DNA of 64,000 bases from Phycicoccus sp. M110.8 (GTDB taxonomy: Bacteria; Actinomycetota; Actinomycetes; Actinomycetales; Dermatophilaceae), in contig NZ_JAWDIC010000001.1 of the NCBI RefSeq assembly GCF_032464895.1, positions 806,001-870,000 on the forward strand. Direction: 5' to 3'. Every line of letters begins with the position of its first letter. Within the stretch, counting starts at the first letter, position 1. The notes under the pieces were generated by a model. That model worked only from the letters and a program-made list of their open reading frames with translations, was not told where the DNA came from and did no database searches. Shown one piece after another: positions 24,678 through 35,645 of this stretch. Made by a program: the position numbers and the translations under genes.

Positions 24678-26159
24678 TCAGGGAGCGGCGGCGCCGCGGC
24701 GGCGCTCCTGCTCGACCACGTCGTCGAGGTCGGCGAGCCGGTGCCGCTGCTGCAGCGGCCGGGCCATCCGCAGGTTGCCCTCGAGCCGGTCGGCGGTCCG
24801 GTCGAGGAACGCCCAGTAGCCGGCCGTGAACGGGCAGGCGCGCTCGCCGACGCGGACCTTCGGGTCGTACCGGCAGCCGCCGCAGTAGTCGGACATGCGG
24901 TTCACGTAGGCGCCGCCGGAGACGTACGGCTTGGTCGCCATCGCGCCGCCGTCGGCGTGCTGGCTCATGCCGACGACGTTGGCCGGCATGACCCAGTCGT
25001 ACCCGTCGACGAAGCGCGTCTGGAACCACTCGGTCAGGGCGTCGGGGTCGTAGCCGCGCTGCGCCGCCCAGTTGCCCAGCACCATCAGCCGCGGGATGTG
25101 GTGCACCCAGCCCCGGTCGCGCACGCCCTCGAGCACGTCCCGCAGACAGGCCGCCTCGACCGCGTCGGCGTCGAGCTCGTCGAACCAGGTCGGCAGGGAC
25201 CGGCGGGCAGCGAGCGCGTTGCGCCGGCGGTAGGTCGGCCCGAAGTGCCAGTAGAGCTGCCAGACGTACTCGCGCCAGCCGACGACCTGGCGCACGAACC
25301 CCTCCACCGAGGCCAGCGGCGCGCTGCCGTCGTGGTGTGCCGCGACGGCCCGCTCGGCAACCTCGACCGGGTCGAGCAGGCCGAGGTTCATCGGCACGGA
25401 CAGCAGGCTGTGCGCCATCGCCCAGTCGCCCTTGAGCATCGCGTCCTCGTGCGGCCCGAAGGCGGGCAGCCGCTCGGTGACGAACCGCTCGAGCGCCGCC
25501 AGGGCCTCGCGCCGGGTGACGGCGAACAGGCGTGGGCCGTCACGGCCGACCGTGACCAGCCCGTCCTCGCGCTCCCACCGGTCGAGGTCCTCGCGGACCT
25601 GCGCGTCGATGTCGTCCTCGCGCGGCCGGTACGGCGCCGGCACGTCGAGCCGGTCGGCACCCTTCGGCGGCGGCTCGCGGTTGTCCGCGTCGTACGACCA
25701 CGACCCGCCGACCGGGCCGTCGCCCTCGAGCAGCAGCCCGAGCCGGCGGCGCTGGAACCGGTAGAAGTCGTCCATCCGCAGCTGCCGTCGGCCGTCCGCC
25801 CAGGCCCGGAACTCGCTGCGGGGCAACGAGAACCCGGGTGTCGGGTCGACGCCCTCGACCGTGCCCACCTCCACCTGGCGCCGCACGAAGCGCTCCGCCG
25901 ACCGCGACGTCGGCTCGTAGACGCGCACGGGCCCACCCACCTCGGCGAGCGCCTCGGCATACGTCGTCGTGCGCAGGAGCACCGCGGAGTCGCCGAGCTC
26001 GGCGGCGCGGTGCCGCAGGGCCGACAGGACGAGGTGCAGCTTCTGCCGGTGGTAGGTGCGGCGGCCGAGGGCGGCGCGGCTCTCGACGAGCAGCACACCG
26101 TCCCGGCCGACGTCGAAGTGCGGGCCGAGCTGGTCGGCGAACAGCCACCGCCGCGTCAT
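24678..26159 (-). CDS. phrB: Iron-sulfur cryptochrome/photolyase (FeS-BCP, PhrB type)
   Basis: A 493-residue flavoprotein of the deoxyribodipyrimidine photolyase-related (FeS-BCP) family, whose studied members repair (6-4) photoproducts with light. Four cysteines at about 338, 426, 429 and 442 have spacings 88, 3 and 13, as in the [4Fe-4S] site of Agrobacterium PhrB. The N-terminus RRWLFADQLGPHFD and the segment GNWAAQRGYDPDALTEWFQT are family hallmarks. No ribosome site is visible; the ATG overlaps the stop of a small repeat-encoded ORF. Confidence 0.9.
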   Translation of the reverse strand: MTRRWLFADQLGPHFDVGRDGVLLVESRAALGRRTYHRQKLHLVLSALRHRAAELGDSAVLLRTTTYAEALAEVGGPVRVYEPTSRSAERFVRRQVEVGTVEGVDPTPGFSLPRSEFRAWADGRRQLRMDDFYRFQRRRLGLLLEGDGPVGGSWSYDADNREPPPKGADRLDVPAPYRPREDDIDAQVREDLDRWEREDGLVTVGRDGPRLFAVTRREALAALERFVTERLPAFGPHEDAMLKGDWAMAHSLLSVPMNLGLLDPVEVAERAVAAHHDGSAPLASVEGFVRQVVGWREYVWQLYWHFGPTYRRRNALAARRSLPTWFDELDADAVEAACLRDVLEGVRDRGWVHHIPRLMVLGNWAAQRGYDPDALTEWFQTRFVDGYDWVMPANVVGMSQHADGGAMATKPYVSGGAYVNRMSDYCGGCRYDPKVRVGERACPFTAGYWAFLDRTADRLEGNLRMARPLQQRHRLADLDDVVEQERRRGAAAP

Positions 26160-26353
26160 GGTGTGGTCCAGGCCGGTGTGGTCCTGGCCGGTGTGGTCCT
26201 GGCCGGTGTGTTCCCGGCCGGTGTGGTCCTGGCCGGTGTGTTTCCGGCCGGTGTCGTCCTGGCCGGTGCAGTCCTGGGTGGCGCGGTCCTGGCCGGAGTC
26301 GTCCTCACCGGCTCAGTCTCTGCGACACCGGCGCACCCGGCACGTCCGGGCAC
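26156..26353 (-). CDS. Possible 65-residue repeat peptide coupled to photolyase
   Basis: An open frame starting at GTG 26353 and ending in a TGA that overlaps the photolyase ATG (ATGA). Nearly all of it is encoded by the 15-bp minisatellite, giving tandem five-residue units of the type ARTTP/AGNTP. No homologue is recognised. It could be a leader that couples translation to the photolyase, which otherwise lacks a ribosome site, or it may be meaningless. Strain comparison would show whether the frame is kept. Confidence 0.3.
   Translation of the reverse strand: MPGRAGCAGVAETEPVRTTPARTAPPRTAPARTTPAGNTPARTTPAGNTPARTTPARTTPAWTTP
26163..26311. repeat. 15-bp minisatellite (about ten units)
   Basis: Tandem units of the type GTGGTCCTGGCCGGT run without break, with the first and last units degenerate; a few units carry TTC or TTT instead of GTC. 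Unit length is a multiple of three, so frames stay open on both strands. It fills most of the gap between the divergent photolyase and DUF2867 genes. Copy number is likely to vary between strains. Confidence 0.9.
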
Positions 26354-26373
26354 GACGCCGTAGCGTGGGCGCG

Positions 26374-26862
26374 GTGGACCTCCCCGACCTCACGGCGCCG
26401 CTGCGCGGCGCGCACAGCGGCACCGCCGACGTGCCGGTCGACCGGCTGTGGCGGGTCGTCACCTCGGTCGGCGGCGACACCGGCTGGTTCACCCCCGAGC
26501 CCGTGTGGGCCGCCCGGTGCGGTGTGGACCGGCTGCTCGGTGGACCCGGCCGGCGCCGTACCCGGCCCGACCGGCCGCCGCGCGCGGGTGACCTGCTCGA
26601 CTTCTGGCGGGTCGAGGACGTGGTGGCCACGGGACCGCGCCGGCGCCTCGTCCTCAGCCCACTCACGAAGCTGCCGGGCACGATGCAGCTGGACCTCGAG
26701 GTGGACAGGGAGGCGCCCCGGCGCAGCCGGCTCACCGTCCGGCACGTCTTCACCCCGTCCGGGCCGGCCGGGCTCGCCTACGGCCTGACGACCGCTGCTG
26801 GGGACCAGGCCCTGTACGCATGGATGCGCACCGCCATGCTGCGGGCCGCGGAGAACGGCTGA
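26374..26862 (+). CDS. DUF2867 domain protein
   Basis: A 162-residue protein. The family pattern is visible in order: DRLWRVVTSVGGDTGWF, the arginine-rich RRRTRPDRPPRAGDLLDFW and VEDV, then SPLTKLPGTMQLDLEV. DUF2867 domains have a START/SRPBCC-like look and no assigned role. GTG 26374 has TAGCGT 7 bases upstream, suggesting a leaderless transcript. It is divergent from the photolyase across the minisatellite. Confidence 0.75.
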   Translation: MDLPDLTAPLRGAHSGTADVPVDRLWRVVTSVGGDTGWFTPEPVWAARCGVDRLLGGPGRRRTRPDRPPRAGDLLDFWRVEDVVATGPRRRLVLSPLTKLPGTMQLDLEVDREAPRRSRLTVRHVFTPSGPAGLAYGLTTAAGDQALYAWMRTAMLRAAENG

Positions 26863-26877
26863 CGCGCAGCCCTGGTG

Positions 26878-27372
26878 TCAGCTCCGCTGCTCGACGCGGC
26901 AGCCGAGCGCGGTGAGGATGGGCGTCCACGTGCGCCGCAGCGGCCCACCCGAGGACGCCAGCTCCGCGGCGCCGTCGGCCGCCTCCCCCAGCGCTGCCAG
27001 GCCGGCCAGGGCGTCGAGCAGGCCGTCGCCGCCACCGCCGCCGGCCATGCCACCCGCGAGCCCCGGGACGGGCATGCCGGCGGCCTTGAGCTGCTCGACC
27101 TGGCGCGTGGTGAAGTTCGGCGACCAGTTGGCTCCGTGCCGCTGCAGCGCGAGGCGACGGCCACCGTGGGTCAGGTGCATCAGCCCGAACCGGCTGAACC
27201 GCGCCGACACCTCCGTCGCCGGGGCGTCCAGGAGCACGCGGTCCTTGTGGTCGACGAGGCGCATCCGCCGCTCGGCGACGGTGAGGACGGCGGGGTGCAG
27301 GACGAGGTAGTTGCGGTACCTCGGCCGGACGTAGAACCCCTGCGTGACCGTCAGCTCCCCCACGTCGCCCAT
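26878..27372 (-). CDS. Conserved hypothetical protein, actinobacterial
   Basis: A 164-residue protein that I cannot assign. The N-terminal half is beta-rich (LTVTQGFYVRPRYRNYLVLH, RMRLVDHKDRVLLDAPATEV) and might be a PH-like or LURP-like fold. A helix follows (TTRQVEQLKAAG), then a Gly-rich patch with six consecutive Gly/Asp residues and a Trp-containing end. No signal or membrane segment is seen. A TAGGGT box stands 8 bases before the ATG. It converges on the DUF2867 gene. Confidence 0.6.
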   Translation of the reverse strand: MGDVGELTVTQGFYVRPRYRNYLVLHPAVLTVAERRMRLVDHKDRVLLDAPATEVSARFSRFGLMHLTHGGRRLALQRHGANWSPNFTTRQVEQLKAAGMPVPGLAGGMAGGGGGDGLLDALAGLAALGEAADGAAELASSGGPLRRTWTPILTALGCRVEQRS

Positions 27373-27405
27373 GGGGCCTCACCCTATGCGGGCCCGGGTC
27401 GCGAC

Positions 27406-28030
27406 TCAGGCGCGGCGCTCCATCCACACCTCACGACGCACCGAGTCCAGCCACTCCCGGTCCTCGTCGGCGCCGTTGGCGACGACCCACGGCGCGACGC
27501 TGTCGAGGTCGCGCAGCAGCTCCCGCTTGCGGTCCGGGATCGCCGCGGCGACCGCCGCGTCCATCGTCGAGAGGACCCGACGCGTTCCCTCGTCGTACTG
27601 CGGGCCCGGCCCCCGTGGGTTGCGCTTGGACAGGTCCTTGCGGAGCCGCTTGAGCATGACGTCGACGTACGCGCGCACCAGCTCGAGTCCCAGGTCGGCC
27701 CGGCCGCCGGCGGCGAACAGGTCGAGCACGTCGCTGGCTGCCTCGTCCGGCCAGGGCTCGGTGCTCCACTGCCTGCGCACGCGGGTGGTGTGGTACCTCA
27801 GCAGCGGCTCCCACGCCTGCTCCGCGGCATAGCGCCGCTGCAGGGGCAGCCGGAGCGCCCAGTCGACGTCGAGGAACAGCGCCCGGGCGAGGTCGAGCGA
27901 CCCCTCGTCCTCCCTCACGGCCCGGGAGGCCGCGGTGCTGATCCGCTCGAAGTCCACCCTGAAGTCGCGGAACCGCGGCTGCGCCTGCGCCACGAGCCGG
28001 TCCCCGAGCGCCGAGAGCTCGGTCGACGGG

Positions 28031-28038
<8 letters not shown>
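27406..28038 (-). CDS. Hypothetical protein coupled to NUDIX-GNAT gene
   Basis: A 210-residue, mainly helical charged protein (RFRDFRVDFERISTAASRAV, LLRYHTTRVRRQWSTEPWPD) of unknown function. The GTG at 28038 overlaps the stop of the upstream NUDIX-GNAT fusion by 8 bases, so the two are translationally coupled. The longer open frame upstream is the shadow of that gene. No membrane or export signal is seen. Confidence 0.6.
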
Positions 28039-30198
<2,160 letters not shown>

Positions 30199-30223
30199 CG
30201 CCCCGGGGGGCTCCTGCTCCCCT

Positions 30224-30294
30224 CGCGAAACGGCGGTTGCTCGGCATACCGCGGGTTGTTGTCCCGCGGGAAGCCGGGCAACCGCCGTTTTGCG
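30224..30294. repeat. Long imperfect hairpin between convergent genes (family A copy 2)
   Basis: Arms 30224-30255 and 30263-30294 (32 bases each) pair at most positions around a 7-base loop. The outer core CGGTTGC/GCAACCG matches the hairpin at 1417-1487. The left arm contains one copy of the GGCATAC heptamer. It starts 25 bases after the mdh stop, facing DUF3017. Confidence 0.8.
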
Positions 30295-30341
30295 TGGACG
30301 GAAGCACAGGGTGACGCCGGCGCGGCGGTATGCCGAGGGGC

Positions 30342-30611
30342 TCAGCCGCGGGGGCGCAGGTCGAGCACGTGGGTGATGACGGCCAGGCCGACGGCCAGCA
30401 CGACGAGCGTCGCCACGTCGACGAACCGTGAGCGCACGGCGAGCCCTCCCCCGCGCCCGGCGGGCAGCACCAGGCGCAGCACCGCGGCGAGGCCGACACC
30501 CGCGGCCATGACGTAGCCGGCCAGCCGGACCTCACCCCGGGTGAACGCGTACAGCCCGAGCAGAAGGACCGGGGTGGCCACCCACCACCAGCCGAGCTTG
30601 GGCGGCGTCAC
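30342..30611 (-). CDS. DUF3017 small membrane protein
   Basis: An 89-residue protein with three predicted membrane helices (about 8-22, 29-47, 63-84), the size and layout of actinobacterial DUF3017. It lies 12 bases after the folD stop, the usual neighbourhood of this family. Function unknown. Confidence 0.85.
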   Translation of the reverse strand: MTPPKLGWWWVATPVLLLGLYAFTRGEVRLAGYVMAAGVGLAAVLRLVLPAGRGGGLAVRSRFVDVATLVVLAVGLAVITHVLDLRPRG

Positions 30612-30623
30612 GCGGTGACCGGG

Positions 30624-31514
30624 TCAGCCCGCAGCGGCGGCGCCGCGGCCACCCGAGGCTGCCTGGCGCTCTGCGGCGGCGACGATGTTGGACAGCAGCA
30701 TCGCGCGGGTCATCGGGCCGACGCCGCCGGGGTTGGGGCTCACCCAGCCGGCGACCTCGGCCACGTCGGGCGCGACGTCACCGGCGACGACCGACCTGCC
30801 GTCCTCGGCCTCGATCCGGCTGACGCCCACGTCGAGCACGGCGGCGCCGGGCTTGACCATGTCGGCCGTGACGAGACCGGGCACGCCCGCTGCCGCCACG
30901 ACGATGTCGGCCGTGCGCACCTCGGACGCGAGGTCGCGGGTGCCGGTGTGGCACAGCACGACGGTGGCGTTCTCCGACCGGCGGGTCAGCATGAGGCCCA
31001 GCGGACGCCCGACGGTGATGCCGCGGCCGACGACCGCGATGCGCGCCCCTGCGATCGGCACGTCGAACCGGCGCAGCAGCTCGATGCACCCGGCCGGGGT
31101 GCAGGGCAGCGGGGCGGCCTTGCCGAGGACCAGCCAGCCGAGGTTCGTCGGGTGCAGGCCGTCGACGTCCTTGACCGGGTCGACGCGCGACAGCAGCGCG
31201 AACTCGTCGAGCCCGGTGGGCTGCTGCACGAGGAACCCGGTGCACTCGGGGTCGGCGTTGAGCTCGTCGATGACCGCCTCGACCTCGGCCTGCGGCGTCC
31301 CGGCGGGCAGGTCGCGGCGGATCGAGGTGATGCCGATCTCGGCGCAGTCCTTGTGCTTGGCGCCGACGTACCAGCGGCTGCCGGGGTCGTCGCCCACGAG
31401 GACGGTGCCCAGGCCGGGCACGACCCCCTGCTCGCGCAGGGCCGCGACGCGGACCTTGAGCTCGTCCTTGATGGTCGCGAGGACCGCCTTGCCGTCGAGG
31501 ATGCCTGCCGTCAC
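30624..31514 (-). CDS. folD: Methylenetetrahydrofolate dehydrogenase/cyclohydrolase
   Basis: A 296-residue bifunctional one-carbon enzyme. The catalytic Lys lies in [14 protein letters not shown]; next come [13 protein letters not shown], the [11 protein letters not shown] box, and the NADP site [16 protein letters not shown], ending [16 protein letters not shown] 31514 is chosen as the family start ([10 protein letters not shown]); the frame remains open far upstream through the DUF1116 region on the same strand. DUF3017 follows. An 80-base gap separates it from the AllG-type gene, so it may have its own promoter. Confidence 0.95.
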   Translation of the reverse strand: MTAGILDGKAVLATIKDELKVRVAALREQGVVPGLGTVLVGDDPGSRWYVGAKHKDCAEIGITSIRRDLPAGTPQAEVEAVIDELNADPECTGFLVQQPTGLDEFALLSRVDPVKDVDGLHPTNLGWLVLGKAAPLPCTPAGCIELLRRFDVPIAGARIAVVGRGITVGRPLGLMLTRRSENATVVLCHTGTRDLASEVRTADIVVAAAGVPGLVTADMVKPGAAVLDVGVSRIEAEDGRSVVAGDVAPDVAEVAGWVSPNPGGVGPMTRAMLLSNIVAAAERQAASGGRGAAAAG

Positions 31515-31594
31515 GGACGCCCATCCTGCCACGGCACCACGCGCCGACCCGAGGCGCCCACGCGGGCAGGCCGGCACGGCATACGGAAGGCTCC

Positions 31595-33007
31595 TCAGTC
31601 CCGGGCCGGCACGGCGTCCGCGAGCGCGGCCAGGGCCGCCGGGAAGCACTCGGCCGGCGGCGTCACGAGTCCCGCGCCCACCTGCCCGGTGCCGGCGACC
31701 CGGCCGGCCATGCCGGTGTTGATCTGCGGCAGGATCCCGGTCCGCGCGACGGCCGCGACGTCGATGCCGGTGGGCGTGCCGCGGAACTCCAGGATGGGCA
31801 CCTGGTATGCCGGGTGCTCGCCGACGGTGATCTCGTACATCGTGCGCGTGGCCTGCAGCGCCATCGGGACGTCGCCGCCGACGAACCGGACGATCGCCGG
31901 GGCGGCCGCCATGGCGAACCCGCCGATGCCCGCGGTCTCGGTGATGGCGGAGTCGCCGATGTCGGGGTTGGCGTCGTCGGGGCCGTAGTCGCCGAGAAAG
32001 AGGCCGTCGGGCGTGTTGGCCGGCCCGGTGAACCAGCGGTCGCCCGTGCCGGCGGTGCGGATGCCGAAGTCGGTGCCGTTGCGCGCCATCGTCGTGACGA
32101 CGGTCGAGCCGGGGATGCCCTCCGCGGCCAGGGTCGACAGCTTGCAGGCGGGCATGCCGAGGTTGAGGAAGAAGTGCTCGTTGACGCCGGAGAACCGCAC
32201 CGCCTCGGCGATGTCGGTCGAGCTGCCGTCGGCGGTGATGAGCGTCGGCAGCAGCTCGCGCAGCAGCATGAGCGACCCGGCGCGGTTGCGGTTGTGTCCC
32301 TCGTCGCCCATCTGGAGCATCTGGGCGAGGATCGCCTTGATGTCGACGGGGCCCCGCGCGCGCACGGCCCGCTGGAGCAGCGGCCCCAGGACGGCGTTCA
32401 TCCAGTGCAGCCGGTCGATCACCTCGGGCCCGTACGCGCCGTAGCGCAGCACCTTGCCCAGCCCCTCGTTGAGCGAGCACCACGAGGTGTGGTCGTGCAC
32501 CTCGTCGCGCAGCTCGTAGACCCACATCGACGGCGAGACCACGCCCGCCATCGGCCCCACCGCGTCCCGGTGGTGGCACGGCTCGAGGTCGTATGCCGCG
32601 GCCGCCAGCTGGCGTTCCGCTTCCTGCGGCGTGTCGGCCAGGCCCTCGAACAGGACGGCCCCGATGAGGGCGCCGCGCAGCGGGCCGGAGGCCCGCTCCC
32701 ACTCGATGGGCGGCCCGGCGTGCAGGAAGGTGCCGCGCTCGAGGCCGAGCGCCTCGTGGGCCCGGCGGACGTCGACGAGGTCGGCGCCGGCGGCCGTCAT
32801 CCGGGCGAAGGCGAGCGCGTTGGCCTCGGCCCGCCGTCGGTCGGCGAGCACGGTGACGAGGTGGCGATCGGTCCCCTCCATCGGCGGCTGCCAGTCGGCC
32901 TCGGTGACCGGGACGGCCTGGTCGCGCAGGGCGTCGGCGAACAGCCCCACCCCGGCCGTCGCGACGACCGGGTCCTCGGACAGCAGCCCGTGCAGTGGTG
33001 CGGTCAC
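31595..33007 (-). CDS. allG: DUF1116 protein, AllG/YlbE-type oxamate carbamoyltransferase subunit
   Basis: A 470-residue protein of the YahG/YlbE (DUF1116) family. Characteristic segments include [38 protein letters not shown], and [21 protein letters not shown]. In E. coli the AllF (FdrA), AllG (YlbE) and AllH (YlbF) proteins together transfer the carbamoyl group of oxalurate-derived intermediates (oxamate carbamoyltransferase). Its ATG overlaps the FdrA-like stop by 4 bases. Third gene of the leftward operon. The role here is inferred from family and gene order. Confidence 0.88.
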   Translation of the reverse strand: MTAPLHGLLSEDPVVATAGVGLFADALRDQAVPVTEADWQPPMEGTDRHLVTVLADRRRAEANALAFARMTAAGADLVDVRRAHEALGLERGTFLHAGPPIEWERASGPLRGALIGAVLFEGLADTPQEAERQLAAAAYDLEPCHHRDAVGPMAGVVSPSMWVYELRDEVHDHTSWCSLNEGLGKVLRYGAYGPEVIDRLHWMNAVLGPLLQRAVRARGPVDIKAILAQMLQMGDEGHNRNRAGSLMLLRELLPTLITADGSSTDIAEAVRFSGVNEHFFLNLGMPACKLSTLAAEGIPGSTVVTTMARNGTDFGIRTAGTGDRWFTGPANTPDGLFLGDYGPDDANPDIGDSAITETAGIGGFAMAAAPAIVRFVGGDVPMALQATRTMYEITVGEHPAYQVPILEFRGTPTGIDVAAVARTGILPQINTGMAGRVAGTGQVGAGLVTPPAECFPAALAALADAVPARD

Positions 33008-34773
33008 CGGTCCTCCCCGGGGGCGAGCAGCTCGACCGCGTGCCGGGCGGCGGCGGCGTTGGAGAGGTGGACGTGGGCACCGGCGGCACTGAGCTGGTCG
33101 GCACAGGCGAAGAGGTCCTGCGGGTCGCCGGGAGTCCCCGTCAGCGAGACGACGACGGGCAGCTCCCGGCCCGCCTCCGCCGCGGTCGCCCGGGCGGCCT
33201 CGATGGCCGCGGCGAGCTCGGGGGCCGGGTCGGGGTGGGCGCCGTGGCCGAGGACGAGGTCGAGCAGCAGCACCCCGCAGCCGGGGTCGGAGGCCTCGGC
33301 CGCGATCCGCTCCATCCGCAGGCTCGGGTCGATCATCGGGTGGGCGCGCCCACGGGTGAGCGCGTCGTCGCCGAAGTCGATGACGACGTGCCCGTCGGCG
33401 CGCAGGTCCGCCCCCAGGGCCAGGTCGGGCGACAGCGGGGTGTTGGAGCGGATCGGCCCGAGCGCCTCGCCCGCGACCAGCATCGCCTCGTCGGCGAGCG
33501 TCCCGCCGCAGAACAGCCCCCGCAGGAAGGTCTTTGCGCGATCCCGGCGGTCCTGACCGCCGCGATCGCTCAAAGAACTGCCCAGGGTCCAGGTCGGTGA
33601 GCCCAGGTCGCGGTCGGGCACGTCGGCGAGGGGATCCACGGCCTCCGGCCGCTCCGACGCCGCCGCGACCTGGGGCTCAGCGGCCTCCGGCTGCTCGCGG
33701 GCCTCGGCCTGTGCGGTGGCGTCCGGCTGCGCCGCGACCTCCGGCTGCGCCACGACCTCCGGCTGCGCCGAGGCCTGGGGCTCCGCGGCCTCCGGCGGCC
33801 ATGGTCCCGACTCGAGGACGGGCCGCCAGCGGGGCGGCCAGCCCTCCCCGAGCTCGACGCCCGTCGCGGCGACGACCTCCTCGACGGCGGTCGTGAGGTC
33901 GGGACGCCCCGGCCCGAGCGTCGCCCAGTGGACCGGCACGGCCAGCCCCGCGGCATACGCCTCGAGGTCGGCGAGCACCTCGGGCGCCGGCGGCTTCGAC
34001 ACGACGACGATGCGCTCGGTCCCCTCGTCGGCGGCGAGCGCGGCGAGCGCCTGGCGGGTGGAGCGCCCGGCGACGGCGGTGGAGAGGTCGCGTCCGCCCA
34101 CGCCCAGGCAGTGGCTGACGCCGAGGCCGGCCGCGTCCAGCAGCGCCAAGATCTGCTGGGCCCCCGTGCCGGACGCCGCCACGATGCCGACCGGGCCGCG
34201 ACGGACGACGTTCGCGAAGCCCAGGGCGACGCCACCCACGACCGCGGTGCCGCAGTCAGGGCCCATGACGAGCACGTCGCGCTCGGCGGCGAGGTCCTTG
34301 AGCAGAACCTCGTCCTCCACCGGGACGTTGTCGGAGAACACCATGACCGACACGCCCCGGTCGATCGCGTCGAGGGCCTCGACCACGGCGTGCGGCCCGG
34401 GCACCGAGACGAGGGCGAGCGTCGCGCCAGCGGCGTCCACGGCCCGCCCCAGCGTGCGAGGCGGCGGCGTGTCGCCGAACCCTCCCGCCTGCTGTGACGC
34501 CGAGTGCAGGCCGGCGAGAGCCGTCGCGGCCGTCGCGAGCGCCGCCTGCACGGCGGCGTCGTCCTCCCCCCGGACGGCCAGCAGCAGGTCGTTGGGCCGG
34601 GCGTCCGCGGGCACCTCGAAGCCCATGCCACGGATGACGTCGACGTTGAGGTCGGTCGCCATCGCCACCTGGGCGGCCGTGACACCGGCGGTCGCGGCGA
34701 CCTGCCGCGAGACCTGCATGAGGCTCACCGAGTCGTGGTACGCGCCGCGCCTCACCTCCACGTGGTCGGTCAC
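33004..34773 (-). CDS. allF: FdrA/AllF-type protein (succinyl-CoA ligase-like fold)
   Basis: A 589-residue protein longer than E. coli FdrA. The N-terminal half carries CoA-ligase-like motifs ([43 protein letters not shown]). The C-terminal half restarts at [14 protein letters not shown] and has [18 protein letters not shown]. Between them is an Ala/Gln/Pro/Glu-rich linker with repeats like [10 protein letters not shown] and then a 16-codon palindromic element (33531-33576). It overlaps both neighbours by 4 bases, so the three subunits are made together. Confidence 0.9.
   Translation of the reverse strand: MTDHVEVRRGAYHDSVSLMQVSRQVAATAGVTAAQVAMATDLNVDVIRGMGFEVPADARPNDLLLAVRGEDDAAVQAALATAATALAGLHSASQQAGGFGDTPPPRTLGRAVDAAGATLALVSVPGPHAVVEALDAIDRGVSVMVFSDNVPVEDEVLLKDLAAERDVLVMGPDCGTAVVGGVALGFANVVRRGPVGIVAASGTGAQQILALLDAAGLGVSHCLGVGGRDLSTAVAGRSTRQALAALAADEGTERIVVVSKPPAPEVLADLEAYAAGLAVPVHWATLGPGRPDLTTAVEEVVAATGVELGEGWPPRWRPVLESGPWPPEAAEPQASAQPEVVAQPEVAAQPDATAQAEAREQPEAAEPQVAAASERPEAVDPLADVPDRDLGSPTWTLGSSLSDRGGQDRRDRAKTFLRGLFCGGTLADEAMLVAGEALGPIRSNTPLSPDLALGADLRADGHVVIDFGDDALTRGRAHPMIDPSLRMERIAAEASDPGCGVLLLDLVLGHGAHPDPAPELAAAIEAARATAAEAGRELPVVVSLTGTPGDPQDLFACADQLSAAGAHVHLSNAAAARHAVELLAPGEDR
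33531..33576. repeat. 46-bp palindromic element inside allF (copy 1)
   Basis: Arms TCTTTGCGCGATCC... and the matching ...GATCGCTCAAAGA pair around a 2-base centre. The same 46-bp palindrome, with a few differences, lies in hyuA at 49084-49129. Both are read in the same frame, giving [16 protein letters not shown] here. It falls in the linker between the two FdrA halves. Confidence 0.8.
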
Positions 34774-35579
34774 GACGCCTCCTCCAGGGCAGGGACGGCA
34801 GCCGCTCCCGCGAGCTCGAGCGCCGAGACCAGTCCAGCGAGCAGGTCCCGGCCCGAGGAGTGACCCACCGCTGCCACCTCGCCCGCGGCCACAACGGCGC
34901 CACGGTCGTCGCCCCGCGCGAGGGCGGCGGTGAGCCGCACGACCTGGGGCACGGCATACCCGTCAGCCGCCTCGGTGAGCAGCGCGGCGGAGAGGGAGGT
35001 CGTCGCGCCCAGCTGCCGGCGCACGACGTCGCCCAGCGACGACACGGCGTCGAGCCGGCCCGCGAGCCGCAGGCCGAGGAGGACGCCGCACAGCACGTCG
35101 TCGCCGCTCGGGGTGAGTCCCGGGCCGGCACCCACGAGGGCTCCCACCGCCGAGACGGGGTCGCGTCCGTCCAGCACCAGCCCGGTCAGGTCGGCCGCGA
35201 CCGCCCGCCACGCCGCGCTGCCCCGGTCGAGGCCACGGGGCACCCGGACCGGACCAGCGGCAGGCACCACCCGCCGCGGCTGCCAGGTGCGCACGGCCAC
35301 GATGTCGGCCCCGGGCAACCGCACCCGGCCCGAGCCCACCTCGACGACGTCGCCGGACCGGACTCCCCACCCGGTCCGAGCCAGCCCCCGGCCGAGGACG
35401 AGGGACGTCGGCAGGCGCAGCCCGTCCGGCGTGACGACCGACAGCAGCGACGCGTCCACCTCGAGGTAGAGGGCGGCGGGGAACGCGGCCAGCACCGTGG
35501 CCGGGCGCAAGGACCCGCTGAGCGCCTGCGGAGAGCGGCACGACGCAGCCGCCGGCCAGGCCGTCGCGGGCAGGGACAC
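34770..35579 (-). CDS. allH: DUF2877 protein, AllH/YlbF-type oxamate carbamoyltransferase subunit
   Basis: A 269-residue protein with the DUF2877 signature GAGPGLTPSGDDVLCG (about residues 165-180) and the N-terminal AALYLEVDASLLSVV. GTG 35579 has GGAGG 7 bases upstream; the longer open frame above it is antisense to pucR. It is the first gene of the leftward allH-allF-allG operon and diverges from the PucR gene across 66 bases. All three OXTCase subunits are therefore present in order. Confidence 0.85.
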   Translation of the reverse strand: MSLPATAWPAAASCRSPQALSGSLRPATVLAAFPAALYLEVDASLLSVVTPDGLRLPTSLVLGRGLARTGWGVRSGDVVEVGSGRVRLPGADIVAVRTWQPRRVVPAAGPVRVPRGLDRGSAAWRAVAADLTGLVLDGRDPVSAVGALVGAGPGLTPSGDDVLCGVLLGLRLAGRLDAVSSLGDVVRRQLGATTSLSAALLTEAADGYAVPQVVRLTAALARGDDRGAVVAAGEVAAVGHSSGRDLLAGLVSALELAGAAAVPALEEAS

Positions 35580-35645
35580 CGACCGACCTCCGAGGGTTTG
35601 GCGGACAGGTCCTGCGACCGTATCCAGTGCGATTACAGTCCCCTC

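Noticed and set aside
26163-26311. CRISPR array
   Set aside because: Units are 15 bp, directly abutting with no spacers and no cas genes.
26056-26373. Plus-strand pentapeptide-repeat (AGVVL) protein from the minisatellite
   Set aside because: The units lack the A(D/N)LxX pattern, and the real downstream gene starts at GTG 26374 with its own promoter-like box.
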